Shown here: piece after piece, positions 16,169 to 25,051 of the stretch
Layout: the number at the start of each line of letters is the position of its first letter
How positions within the stretch are numbered: position 1 is the first letter of the stretch
DNA from: Saccharopolyspora shandongensis
Lineage (GTDB): Bacteria > Actinomycetota > Actinomycetes > Mycobacteriales > Pseudonocardiaceae
Reading direction: 5' to 3'
Assembly (NCBI RefSeq): GCF_900106995.1
Contig: NZ_FNOK01000032.1
Span: forward strand, 1 to 64,000
DNA: 64,000 bases
Translations under genes and position numbers: made by a program
The notes under the pieces: generated by a model
What the model was told of the DNA's origin: nothing
What the model saw: only the letters and a program-made list of their open reading frames with translations
Databases searched by the model: none

Positions 16169-17704
16169 CGAGATGATCGGGTCGTGGCTCACCACCAACA
16201 GGTCAGCACCGCCCCCCGCGTCATCGGTGGCCGGTACCGGCTGGAGGGCACCATCGGCCGCGGCGCGATGGGTTACGTCTGGTCCGGCACCGACGAGCTA
16301 CTGCAGCGGCCGGTGGCGGTCAAGGAGCTCCGGCTTTCCCCCGGCATCCCCGAAGAAGAGGCCGCCGAGCTGCGCGAACGCGCCCTGCGCGAGGCGCGCT
16401 CGATGGCGGTGCTAAGCCACCCCAACGCCGTCATGCTCTACGACGTCGCGCGCGAGGACGGCCAGCCGTTCGTCGTGATGGAGCTGGTGCGGGCACAGAG
16501 CCTGTCGAGCGTGCTCAACAAGCACGGGGCGCTGAACCCGCACCAACTCGCCGTGCTGGTCGACGGCATTGCCGCAGCCCTGCAAGCGGCGCACCAGGTG
16601 GGTATCGTGCACCGCGACGTCAAGCCCGGCAACGTGCTGCTGGGGCGGCACGGCCAGGTCAAGCTCGCCGACTTCGGCATCTCCCGCAACGCCTCGGAAT
16701 CGACGCTCACGCGCACCGGCGTCCTAGTCGGCACGCCCGCCTACCTGGCGCCGGAGATCGCGATGGGCCGCTCGCTGGGGCCGTCCGCCGACCTGTGGAG
16801 CCTCGGCGCAACGCTGTTCGCGGCGGCCGAAGGCCGGCTGCCGTACGACGCCTCCGGCGACCCGCTGATCACCGTCAGCTCCATCGTGCACGGGCCGGTG
16901 CCGCAACACCGCCAGAGCGGCCCGATCGGCGAGGTCATCAGCGGCCTGATGCTCAAGGCCCCCGAGCAGCGGATGTCACTGCTCGAAGTGCGCCGCCACC
17001 TCCAGGACCTGGCGCGCAGCGCCGGAGAGGCCCCGTTCGACGCCGTGCTCGACGCCACCGAGCCCGCACCGCGCGCACCCACCCACCCCGGCACCTCGTC
17101 GCAGACCCTGCCCACCGGGCCGGCCGGCGTCCCGAACCGCCGGAGCGGGCGCCGGGTGGCGATAGTCGTGGGCGGGCTCGCGGTGCTGCTCGCGGGCGGC
17201 GCCGGGGCCGCCGGTTTCTACGCCGGGGTCGCCGAACGCTCGAACAACGACACGGGCATGGCGCCGACGGAACCGCCACCGGGGCAGAATCCCGGCCCCT
17301 CCGCCTACAGCGTGATCCAGGCGGAGTCCTTCGCCCCGCAGGCCGGCAACGTCGCCACCGGCAGCGAGGGGCCGGTCGAGTTCATCGGCCCGGTCAACAA
17401 CGGCGACGGTGTGCTGTTCCGGGGAATCGACTTCGGCAACAAGCCGGCGACCCAGGTCACCGCCCAGTTGCGGACGTGGGTCGGCGACGGGGTGAAGGCG
17501 AAGATCGAGGTCCGGCTCGGCGGCCCGAAGGGCAAGGTCGTCGGCAAGATCAACGTTTCGTCCGCGGTGGGCGGACAGAAGTGGAAGCCGGTGCCCATCG
17601 ACCTGCAGGAACCCGTCACCGGCAAGCGGGACGTGTACCTGGCCTTCGCCGCGGACCAGCCCGGGGACTTCCTGGAGCTCGACTGGTTCCAGTTCCACCG
17701 CTGA
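16166..17704 (+). CDS. receptor-type Ser/Thr protein kinase with CBM6-like ectodomain
   Basis: A 512-aa membrane kinase. The PknB-type domain spans about 24-285: GRGAMG loop at 31-36, Lys53 (VAVKEL), catalytic HRDVKPGN near 147-154, DFG near 166, and GTPAYLAPE in the activation segment. A juxtamembrane linker rich in Pro/Thr follows, then one helix at about 331-352. The outer part (about 375-512) starts YSVIQAESF and ends LELDWFQFHR, the pattern of a CBM6/carbohydrate-binding beta-sandwich. Outer sugar or cell-wall binding is therefore likely. The GTG at 16166 appears leaderless; a GTG at 16184 is the alternative. Confidence 0.88.
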   Translation: MRDDRVVAHHQQVSTAPRVIGGRYRLEGTIGRGAMGYVWSGTDELLQRPVAVKELRLSPGIPEEEAAELRERALREARSMAVLSHPNAVMLYDVAREDGQPFVVMELVRAQSLSSVLNKHGALNPHQLAVLVDGIAAALQAAHQVGIVHRDVKPGNVLLGRHGQVKLADFGISRNASESTLTRTGVLVGTPAYLAPEIAMGRSLGPSADLWSLGATLFAAAEGRLPYDASGDPLITVSSIVHGPVPQHRQSGPIGEVISGLMLKAPEQRMSLLEVRRHLQDLARSAGEAPFDAVLDATEPAPRAPTHPGTSSQTLPTGPAGVPNRRSGRRVAIVVGGLAVLLAGGAGAAGFYAGVAERSNNDTGMAPTEPPPGQNPGPSAYSVIQAESFAPQAGNVATGSEGPVEFIGPVNNGDGVLFRGIDFGNKPATQVTAQLRTWVGDGVKAKIEVRLGGPKGKVVGKINVSSAVGGQKWKPVPIDLQEPVTGKRDVYLAFAADQPGDFLELDWFQFHR

Positions 17705-17740
17705 CCGCCACCGCACCCGCCTCGACTACCCTGACCGGCG

Positions 17741-18616
17741 ATGATTGTGCTGTCTGAGCAGGACTGGCGCGCCCGGCAGGCCGCCCACCGGGAGCGTGTC
17801 GCGCGCTGGACGCAGCCGCACCGCCGGCGCCAGCACGAGCACCGAAAGCACCCGGTGCTGGACTTCCTCTTCACCTACTACTCGTTCCGTCCCGCCCGGC
17901 TGGAGCGCTGGCAGCCCGGCGTCGGCGTTGCGCTGGCGGGCGGCGAGGAGTTCCTGGCCCGTCGGGGTTTCGCCGAGACGCCGGAGGGCGTCGCGCTCGA
18001 TCCCGCCGCGCTGACCGAGAAACGCCGCGCCAGCACCGAATTCGTGCTCGGGCTGCTGACCGCCACGGCCTCCCGGAAGGCCCGGCTCGGCTGCTTCGGC
18101 CTGCACGAGTGGGCCATGGTCTACCGGACGCGACCGGCGGAGATCCGGCACACCGGGTGGCCGCTGCGGCTCGGGCACGACGGCACCGACGAGGTCGTCG
18201 AGTCCATACCGATCAGCTGCACGCACCACGACGCGTTCCGGTTCTTCACCCCGCAGGCCCGCCCGCTCAACGCGCTGCAGCCCGAGCGCGCCGACCAGGT
18301 CCGCCTGGAACAGCCTGGTTGCCTGCACGCGAACATGGATCTGTTCAAGTGGAGCTACAAGCTCGAACCGTTCGTGCCCGCCGAACTGGTCGCCGACAGC
18401 TTCGAACTGGCCGTGCGGGTGCGCGAGCTGGACATGCGGGCCAGCCCGTACGACCTCCGCGAACTCGGCTACGAACCCGTTGCGATCGAAACCGCCGACG
18501 GCCGCGCCAACTACGTCCGGCGGCAGCGCGACTTCGCCGACGAGGCCGCGATCCTGCGGCAACGGCTGATCGACACCTGCCGCGAGGTCCTCGACTGGGC
18601 GGCGCAGCCGGTGTGA
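17741..18616 (+). CDS. conserved actinobacterial protein, often labelled 3-methyladenine DNA glycosylase
   Basis: A 291-aa soluble protein. It begins VLSEQDWRARQAAHRERV and contains PVLDFLFTYYSFRPARLERWQPG and LGCFGLHEWAMVYR. This is the pattern of a protein widely conserved in actinobacteria whose usual label, 3-methyladenine DNA glycosylase, I cannot support from motifs: no helix-hairpin-helix is visible. HEWAMVY and CTHHDAFRFF are conserved-looking segments that could hold a catalytic or metal site. It ends where the convergent HxlR gene ends, with no spacer. Confidence 0.7.
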   Translation: MIVLSEQDWRARQAAHRERVARWTQPHRRRQHEHRKHPVLDFLFTYYSFRPARLERWQPGVGVALAGGEEFLARRGFAETPEGVALDPAALTEKRRASTEFVLGLLTATASRKARLGCFGLHEWAMVYRTRPAEIRHTGWPLRLGHDGTDEVVESIPISCTHHDAFRFFTPQARPLNALQPERADQVRLEQPGCLHANMDLFKWSYKLEPFVPAELVADSFELAVRVRELDMRASPYDLRELGYEPVAIETADGRANYVRRQRDFADEAAILRQRLIDTCREVLDWAAQPV

Positions 18617-18994
18617 TCACCCCTGGGCGGCGGCCCGGGCGGCGAGGATGCGGTTGACGTTGCGCTCGGACCAGTCGGCGATCGCCTCCACCGGCCCGCG
18701 CAGCGAATGCCCGAGGTCGGTCAGCTCGTACGTCACCCTCGGCGGCACCTCCGGGTACGCGGTCCGGATCACCAGGCCGTCGCGCTCCATCGCGCGCAAC
18801 GTCTGCGTCAGCACCTTCGGAGCCACACCGCCGATGCCGGTGCGCAGCTGCGTGAAGCGCATCGGGCCGTCGGACAGCAGCGTCACCACCAGCACCGTCC
18901 ACTTGTCCCCGATGCGGTCCAGCACCAGCCGGGTCGGGCAGTTCGGGTCCGTCAGATCCCCGCGCTTGAGGATGCTGTCCTCGCTGGTAACCAC
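18617..18994 (-). CDS. HxlR-family transcriptional regulator
   Basis: A 125-aa winged-helix regulator of the HxlR (DUF24) type. Key features are CPTRLVLDRIGDKWTVLVVTLL with the conserved Cys near residue 19, LTQTLRAMERDGLV as the recognition helix, and VPPRVTYELTDLG in the wing. A Cys in this position senses electrophiles or redox stress in several family members. It lies 30 bp after an MFS exporter on the same strand, so it may control that exporter and itself. The GTG start at 18994 is the only good family start. Confidence 0.85.
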   Translation of the reverse strand: MVTSEDSILKRGDLTDPNCPTRLVLDRIGDKWTVLVVTLLSDGPMRFTQLRTGIGGVAPKVLTQTLRAMERDGLVIRTAYPEVPPRVTYELTDLGHSLRGPVEAIADWSERNVNRILAARAAAQG

Positions 18995-19038
18995 CAGGTA
19001 CCTATAGCACGATCGAGCAGTAGGTTACAACTGGTTAC
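18983..19038 (-). promoter_or_regulatory. possible HxlR operator cluster
   Basis: The stretch around the HxlR start and the MFS stop contains four related half-sites: GGTAACC, AGGTACCT (palindromic) and two GGTTAC copies 4 bp apart. HxlR-type regulators bind such GTAAC/GTTAC repeats. The location would suit autoregulation of the HxlR gene; that is an inference. Confidence 0.35.
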
Positions 19039-20281
19039 CGTGCTCCGCGGGCAACTCGCGCAGGAAGCGCAGCGGGGACAGGAAGACGACGAGCCAGCTC
19101 ACCGCGAAGGCGCCCGCCGAGACCCACAGCACCGCGCGGACGCCCACGAGCTCGCCGAGCACCCCGGCCAGCACGGATGCGACGGCGAGCGCACCGGTCA
19201 GCAGGAACCGGAACGTGGCGTTCATCCGGCCCATGAGGTGATCCGGTGTGGCGGCCTGCCGAAGGCTCACGGCGAGCACGTTCCCGATGCCGGTCTTCGC
19301 GGTGATCAGCGCCCACGCGACGGCCGCCGGCCACAGCAACGATCCGCTGCCGAGCATCGGCACGAAGCACCCGGCGAAGCTCGCGACCGCCCCGGTGATC
19401 CACAGCATCCGGCCGAGCCCGAACCGCTCGCCGAGCCAACGCGCGCCGATCGCCCCGACCAGCGCACCGCAGCCGCCGATGGCGAGGAACAGGCCCAGGG
19501 CCCACTCGGTCATCCCGAGCTCCCGGACGAACAGGACCGGCAGGATCGTGAGGGTGAGCGTCGTGGCGAAGTTCGTCAGCGCGCCTTCGATCGCCATGGG
19601 CCGCAACAACCGGTTCCCGAGCACGTGGCGCACCCCCGCCGCGGCGGCCGACCACACCCCCGACGCGCTGCGCACCGCTGTGGTCGCCCGCGCACCCCGG
19701 ATCCGGCCGATGGCGACGGCCGCGCACGCGTAGCTGATCGCGTCGAACGCGATCGTCACGGGCGCGGTGAGCACCGACACCAGCAAGCCGCCGACGCTCC
19801 GGCCGACGATCTGGTTCACGCCGCGCATCTCCATCAGCCTGGCGTTTGCCCGCACCAGGTGCGCCCGCCCCACGACGTCCGGCAGGAAGCTCTGGGCGGC
19901 CACCTCGGAGAACACGGTCGCGATCCCACCGAGCAACGCCACCGCGCACAGCTGCGGCATCGTCAGCACGCCCAGCAGCCACGCGGCGGGGATCGAGGCG
20001 TACAGCACGGCGCGCACCACATCCGTGGTGATCATCACGGCGCGGCGGGGCAGCCGGTCCACCCAGGCACCGGCGGGCAGCCCGACCAGCAGGAACGCGA
20101 CGGTGCTCAGGGCACCCAACGCGCCGACCTGCGCCGGGCCCGCGCCGAGGGTGAGGACGGCGGTCAGCGGCAGCGCGACGAAGCTGATCTGGGTGCCGAG
20201 GTCGCTGCCGCCGACGGCGGCGACGAGCAGGCGGAATTCCCCGGGCAACCGGGCAGATTCGGTAGTTCGGTCGTCGATCAC
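19025..20281 (-). CDS. MFS exporter (EntS/macrolide-efflux type)
   Basis: A 418-aa major facilitator protein with 12 predicted helices. It starts MIDDRTTESARLPGEFRLLVAAVGGSDLG and has GLPAGAWVDRLPRR near residue 70, the loop 2-3 motif of the MFS_3 (EntS/MefA) branch. Substrates in this branch are macrolides or siderophores; the real one is unknown. The GTG at 20281 is used. It is divergent from the ArsR-like gene at 20359 and upstream of the HxlR gene. Confidence 0.82.
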   Translation of the reverse strand: MIDDRTTESARLPGEFRLLVAAVGGSDLGTQISFVALPLTAVLTLGAGPAQVGALGALSTVAFLLVGLPAGAWVDRLPRRAVMITTDVVRAVLYASIPAAWLLGVLTMPQLCAVALLGGIATVFSEVAAQSFLPDVVGRAHLVRANARLMEMRGVNQIVGRSVGGLLVSVLTAPVTIAFDAISYACAAVAIGRIRGARATTAVRSASGVWSAAAAGVRHVLGNRLLRPMAIEGALTNFATTLTLTILPVLFVRELGMTEWALGLFLAIGGCGALVGAIGARWLGERFGLGRMLWITGAVASFAGCFVPMLGSGSLLWPAAVAWALITAKTGIGNVLAVSLRQAATPDHLMGRMNATFRFLLTGALAVASVLAGVLGELVGVRAVLWVSAGAFAVSWLVVFLSPLRFLRELPAEHGNQL

Positions 20282-20358
20282 CCGGCAACCATGGTTTCCG
20301 GACCCGGCCGGTGACCACGAATTTAGACTGGGCCGAATCCACCGGCGGGAGGAACCGG

Positions 20359-21331
20359 ATGCTCGAGATGACGATGTCCGCCGGTGACCTGGCCCGCCTC
20401 CGGTTCGCGTTCTCCCCCTTGTGGGAGGTCGCGGCCAGCGTGCGGGTGCTGAAGGAGCCCGGCCGGCACCCGTTGCACGGCTCGTGGCGCACCGAGGCCA
20501 AGCACCGGCTGCAGCGCGGCACCGCCGACCTCTCGCTGCTGTTCGACCTGGTGCCGACCCCGACCAGGTACCTGCCCGGGTTCCTCGCGCCGACCCCGAC
20601 CACGTCGCGGCCGACCCTGGCCGAGGAGCTCGAAGGGCTGCGGGCGGTGCCGTCGCAGTCGGTCCGGGCGATGATCGAGAACGCCGGGCGCCCCGCGTCG
20701 GCGTCGGTCCGCCGACTGCACGCCGACCCGCGCCGCGAGCTGCACCGGCTGGCCGAGGTGATCGAGAGCTACTGGGAACGCGCGATCCGGCCGTGGTGGC
20801 CGGAGATGCTCGACCTCCTGGACCAGGACGTCCGGCACCGCGGGTCCGTGCTGGTGGAAGGCGGTACCACGCGGCTGCTCAACGAGCTCAGCCCTCGGGT
20901 CCGCTGGCACGACGACGGCCTGCGGGTGACCCACCGGTACTTCACCGGCAAGTACGCCCTGGACGGCCGGGGCCTCGTCCTGGTGCCGTCGACGTTCGTC
21001 TGGCCCACGGTCTTCTCCAAGCTGGAGCCGCTGTGGCCGGCCGCGCTGCGCTACCCGTCGCGCGGCATCGCCGCGCTCTGGGCCCCGCAGCAGCGCACCG
21101 CGCCCGACGCGCTGACCGCGGTCATCGGCAGATCCAGGGCCGTGCTGCTGGCCGAGCTGTCCGCCCCGAGGTCGACCACGGAACTCGCCCGCCGGACCCG
21201 GATGTCCGCCGGGAATGCGTCGCAACACCTGACCACGCGACGCCGGGCTCGTCTCGGTGCGACGGGAAGGGCGCTACGTGCTCTACAGCCGGACGGACCT
21301 GGCCGAGGCCCTGCTCGCCCGGTCCGGCTGA
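20359..21331 (+). pseudogene. ArsR/DUF5937-type HTH regulator, frameshifted near its C-terminus
   Basis: The intact part (about 290 residues) starts at an ATG behind GGGAGGA and matches the DUF5937 plus winged-helix regulators (LRFAFSPLWEV, YPSRGIAALW, then STTELARRTRMSAGNASQHLTT). Just after LTT, near 21238, the frame is lost. A different frame continues with DAGLVSVRREGRYVLYSRTD and ends with a stop at 21329-21331, directly against the convergent gene. About 5 nt are missing where Leu-Arg is expected. The unshifted frame runs on to 21345 with a meaningless tail. Either a real mutation or a sequencing error explains it. Confidence 0.75.
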
Positions 21332-22564
21332 TCAGCGCTCGGTAGTCCGCTCCTCCGCGCGGTCGCCCGATCGCGCCTCGATGCGGGCGCCGCGGGTCAG
21401 CACGAGGTAGACCACGACCGCGGACAGCGACAGCGCTCCCATCACCACGCCCATCGGCAGTGCGGTGCCGGTGCCCGCCGAACCCACCAGCGGCGCCGCG
21501 AGGCCACCGGCCAGGAACTGCATGACGCCCAGCAGCGCCGATGCGCTCCCGGCCGTCTCGGGGTGCCCGGACAGCGCCAGGGTCGTGGCGTTGGGGAACA
21601 CCACGCCGATGCTCGACGCCACCAGGAAGAGCGCAGGCAGCAGCCCCGGCAGGCCCAGTCCGAACGCGGCGGACAGCGCCACCGCGACGCCGCCGACCGC
21701 GTTGACACCGAGCCCGATGGCCAGCAGCCGGCTCGGGTCGACCCGGGCCACCAGCCTGCCGTTGAGCTGCCCGAACAGCACGATGCCCAGCGAGTTCACG
21801 CCGAACACCAGGCTGAACAGCTGGGGCGACATGCCGTAGACGTCCTGCAGCACGAACGACGAACCGGAGATGTAGGCGAACATCGCCGCGAACGCCAGCG
21901 CCGCGGACAGCGAGTACCCGACGAACGCCCGGTCGCCGAGCAGGCTTCCGAAGGTCCGCAGCGTGCTGCCCAGACTGCCGGGCCGCCGCGACTCGCCGGG
22001 CAGCGTCTCCCGCACCCCGAACGCGGTCGCCACCAGCAGCACCACGCCGATCGCGCCGAGCACCAGGAACACACCGCGCCACGACGTCACCCGCAGCATC
22101 TGCCCGCCGATCAGCGGCGCGAGGATCGGAGCCAGCCCGTTGACCAGCATGAGCAGCGAGAAGAACCGCGCCATCGCGACGCCCGAGTACAGGTCCCGCA
22201 CCACGGCGCGAGCGATGACGATTCCGGCGGCACCGCCGAGTCCCTGCACCAGTCGCAGCCCGGCCAGCGCGTACGCGGACGGCGCGACCGCGCACAGCAG
22301 CGACGCCAAGGTGAACACCACGAGCCCGATCAGCAGCGGCCGGCGGCGGCCGAAGGTGTCCGACAGCGGCCCGGCGACGAGCTGTCCCAGGGCCAGGCCG
22401 ACCGTGCAGGCCGTCAGCGACAGCTGCACCTGCGACGGCCCGGCTTGCAGGTCGCCGGCGATCGTCGGGAAGGCGGGGAGGTACATGTCGATCGACAGCG
22501 GGCCGAACGCGGACAGCGCGCCCAGGATCAGCACGTATTTCACCCTGCGCGGTTGGTCCCCCAT
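21332..22564 (-). CDS. Bcr/CflA-type MFS drug exporter
   Basis: A 410-aa, 12-helix major facilitator of the DHA1 Bcr/CflA branch. The start is the ATG at 22564 (MGDQPRRVKYVLILGALSAFGPLSIDMYLPAFP), behind GGGAGCG. SIDMYLPAFPTIA in helix 1, GPLSDTFGRRRPLL in loop 2-3 and GGAAGIVIARAVVRD in helix 5 are typical of bicyclomycin/chloramphenicol exporters. It exports small drugs with protons; the real substrate is unknown. It converges with the frameshifted regulator with no spacer. Confidence 0.88.
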   Translation of the reverse strand: MGDQPRRVKYVLILGALSAFGPLSIDMYLPAFPTIAGDLQAGPSQVQLSLTACTVGLALGQLVAGPLSDTFGRRRPLLIGLVVFTLASLLCAVAPSAYALAGLRLVQGLGGAAGIVIARAVVRDLYSGVAMARFFSLLMLVNGLAPILAPLIGGQMLRVTSWRGVFLVLGAIGVVLLVATAFGVRETLPGESRRPGSLGSTLRTFGSLLGDRAFVGYSLSAALAFAAMFAYISGSSFVLQDVYGMSPQLFSLVFGVNSLGIVLFGQLNGRLVARVDPSRLLAIGLGVNAVGGVAVALSAAFGLGLPGLLPALFLVASSIGVVFPNATTLALSGHPETAGSASALLGVMQFLAGGLAAPLVGSAGTGTALPMGVVMGALSLSAVVVYLVLTRGARIEARSGDRAEERTTER

Positions 22565-22702
22565 GCGTTCGCTCCCGTGGTGCTCGATACCGACCGGTAC
22601 CGTAACTCCGCGGCGCACCCCGGGCAGCGGGCGGGCCCACCGATGAGAATCGGCAGCCGGAGCGGTCTACCCCACCAGAACGGACTGCGAAGGAGCCGCG
22701 AA

Positions 22703-23284
22703 ATGACCGACCTGCCCGACCTCGGACCGGCCGCCGAGCACCTGGCGACCCTGCTGGGCAACGTTGCCGACGAGCAGCTCGGCGCGCCCACGCCGTGCAC
22801 CGAGTACACCCTCGGCGACCTGATCGACCACGTCAGCGGCCTGTCGCTGGCGTTCGCCGCGGCAGCCGCGAAGGACTCCTCGCTGACCGGCGGAGGACCG
22901 TCCGGGGACGCCACCCGGCTGCCCGCAGACTGGCGCGCCCGCATCCCGACCCAGCTGACCGCGGTGGCCGAAGCATGGCGCGAGCCGGCGGCCTGGGATG
23001 GCATGACGCAGGCCGGTGGCATCCAGTTGCCCGGTCAGGTCGCGGGCGTCGTCGCGCTGAACGAGCTGGTGGTGCACGGCTGGGACATCGCGAAGGCCAC
23101 CGGGCAGCAGTTCCGGTGCGACGCCGCGTCGCTGGCGACCGCCCTGGAGTTCGTGTCCATGGCGGCAACCGAGGAGCCCAGCCCGGACAGCCCGTTCGGC
23201 CCGACCGTCGCGGTCCCGGCCGACGCGACGCCGCTGGACAAGCTCATCGGCCTCACCGGTCGCAACCCGGCCTGGCAGCCATGA
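22703..23284 (+). CDS. TIGR03086-type DinB metal-binding protein
   Basis: A 193-aa protein of the same family as the one at 12954: APTPCTEYTLGDLIDHVSGL near residue 30 and ELVVHGWDIAKATGQ near 125 supply the expected metal-ligand histidines. The ATG follows GAAGGAG. Members are mycothiol-linked isomerases or uncharacterised. It is divergent from the Bcr/CflA exporter and followed by a palindromic repeat element. Confidence 0.8.
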   Translation: MTDLPDLGPAAEHLATLLGNVADEQLGAPTPCTEYTLGDLIDHVSGLSLAFAAAAAKDSSLTGGGPSGDATRLPADWRARIPTQLTAVAEAWREPAAWDGMTQAGGIQLPGQVAGVVALNELVVHGWDIAKATGQQFRCDAASLATALEFVSMAATEEPSPDSPFGPTVAVPADATPLDKLIGLTGRNPAWQP

Positions 23285-23288
23285 GAAA

Positions 23289-23332
23289 CCGTGTGCACTT
23301 TCGGTTGCCATAGCAGCCAAAAGTGCACACGG
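23289..23332. repeat. CATAGCAGC-loop palindrome, copy 1
   Basis: A 12-bp stem (23289-23300 with 23321-23332, arm CCGTGTGCACTT) encloses a loop with GGTTGCCATAGCAGCC. It lies between convergent genes and can act as a two-way terminator. A second copy with a compensatory stem change is at 56170. Confidence 0.8.
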
Positions 23333-23343
23333 GTCCTGAAGGC

Positions 23344-24882
23344 TCAGCGGCCCCAGACGGGGTTTCCCCACTCGGTCTGCTCGCGGAGCCGGCGTTTGAG
23401 GAGCTTCCCTCCTGGATTGCGGGGCAGCGGTTCCGCGCGCACCACGAAGTACTGCGGCACCTTGAAGTCGGCGAGGCGATCGGCCAGGTAGGCCAGCGCG
23501 GCCCGCGGATCGAACTCGCCGTCCGGGGGCGGCACCACCACCGCGCCGACCTTCTCCCCCATCACGTCGTCCGGCACGCCGATGACCGCCACGTCGGCGA
23601 CGCCGGGCGCCCCGGCCAGCGCGTTCTCCACCTCCACCGAGTACACGTTCTCGCCGCCCCGGTTGATCATGTCCTTGGCGCGGTCGACGACGCGGACCAG
23701 GCCGTGCTCGTCGATGCTCGCCAGGTCGCCGGTGCGCAGCCAGCCGTCGGCGAAGGCCTTCGCGGTCGCCTCCGGCTTGTTCCAGTACCCGGCCACGACG
23801 TTCGGGCCGCGGATGAGCAGCTCGCCGACGCCGCTTTCCGGATCCGGCGCGTCCAACGCCAGATCCACCACGGGCGCGGCGAACCCGACGGAGTCGGCGT
23901 GCTCGGTAGCCCACTCGTGCGGCAGGAACGTCGCGATCGACGACGTCTCGGTCAGGCCGAACCCGTTGCCGACCCGGGCCCGCGGGAAGCCTGCCTTGAT
24001 CCGCTCGACCAGCGCCGGGGCGATCGGCGCGCCGCCGTAGTTGACCTGGGTGACCGCGCTGACGTCGAGGGCCGCGAAGTCCGGCTGCGCCAACGCGAGC
24101 GCGTAGATCGCGGGCACCGTGATGAGGGTGTTGATCCGCTCCTCGACGAGGGTGCGCAGGAACCGCTGCGCCTGGAAGTCCGGCAGCACGACGGTGGTGC
24201 CGCCGAGGGCGAGCTGCACGAGCAGCTGGGTGTTGCAGCCGGTCACGTGGAACAGCGGCACCGACACCAGATTGCGCTGCGCCGGGCCGTCGGCGCGGTC
24301 CGTCCCCATCACCCGCAGTGCTGTCTCCACATTGGACAGGAAGTTCTCGTGGGTCGTCATCGCCCCCTTCGGGAAACCCGTGGTGCCGCTGGTGTAGAAG
24401 ATCGCCGCGAGGTCCTCCGGCGCCAGGTCGCCGACCGCGTGGGCCGGACCGTCGGGCAGCGGATCGCCGGGGCGCAGCACGTGCTTCGCGCCGGAGTCGG
24501 TCAGCACGTAGTCGATCTCGGGCGCGGCGAACCGGGTGTTCACCGGCACCGCGACCGCCCCCGCCAGCTGCGTGCCCAGGAATCCGAGCACCCATCCCAC
24601 CCCGGCGGGCAGCAGGCTCGCCACCCGGTCGCCCCGGCCGATCCCGGCCGCGCGCAACCCGCCGGCGACGCGTGCCGCCCGGTCCCACAGCCGCCGGTAG
24701 GTGAGCCGCTCGCCGTCGACCTCAACGAGCGCCTCGTTGTCCGGGAAGCGTTCCGCGGTGGACCGGAACATGGTCACCAACGAAGCCGGAAGGCCGGTGT
24801 AGTGCGCGATTCCGCGGCTGTCGCGCCGGATTCCGGAGGCGGCGAACGGGGCGGCACCGCGCGGATGCGGTTCGATCGGCAT
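23344..24882 (-). CDS. AMP-forming acyl-CoA synthetase
   Basis: A 512-aa ANL-superfamily ligase that activates a carboxylic acid as an acyl-adenylate and then as a CoA thioester. Motifs are IFYTSGTTGFPKGAMTTHEN (P-loop like) near 165, NGFGLTETSS near 290, GWLRTGDLASID near 375, and the catalytic Lys in PGGKLLKRRLRE near the C-terminus. The ATG at 24882 (MPIEPHPRG) has a GGAGAGG site 8 nt upstream. It looks most like medium/long-chain fatty acid or aryl-CoA ligases; the substrate is unknown. No linked beta-oxidation genes are present. Confidence 0.86.
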   Translation of the reverse strand: MPIEPHPRGAAPFAASGIRRDSRGIAHYTGLPASLVTMFRSTAERFPDNEALVEVDGERLTYRRLWDRAARVAGGLRAAGIGRGDRVASLLPAGVGWVLGFLGTQLAGAVAVPVNTRFAAPEIDYVLTDSGAKHVLRPGDPLPDGPAHAVGDLAPEDLAAIFYTSGTTGFPKGAMTTHENFLSNVETALRVMGTDRADGPAQRNLVSVPLFHVTGCNTQLLVQLALGGTTVVLPDFQAQRFLRTLVEERINTLITVPAIYALALAQPDFAALDVSAVTQVNYGGAPIAPALVERIKAGFPRARVGNGFGLTETSSIATFLPHEWATEHADSVGFAAPVVDLALDAPDPESGVGELLIRGPNVVAGYWNKPEATAKAFADGWLRTGDLASIDEHGLVRVVDRAKDMINRGGENVYSVEVENALAGAPGVADVAVIGVPDDVMGEKVGAVVVPPPDGEFDPRAALAYLADRLADFKVPQYFVVRAEPLPRNPGGKLLKRRLREQTEWGNPVWGR

Positions 24883-25051
24883 CCCGCTCACCTCTCCCCG
24901 CGCATCGGGCTCCTGACCAGGTCGCCGGGATCTACCGGTCCGCGAACGGTTTCCACCGAACCCATCGGTGCCTCCTCGCCACGCTGCGACAGACCCGCTC
25001 ACCTTCACCTCGCGAACAGGCGGGGTCAAGACGTCCGAAGCGGGGATCGGC

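Noticed and set aside
17741..18616. True 3-methyladenine DNA glycosylase
   Set aside because: The common label is not backed by any glycosylase motif visible in the protein.
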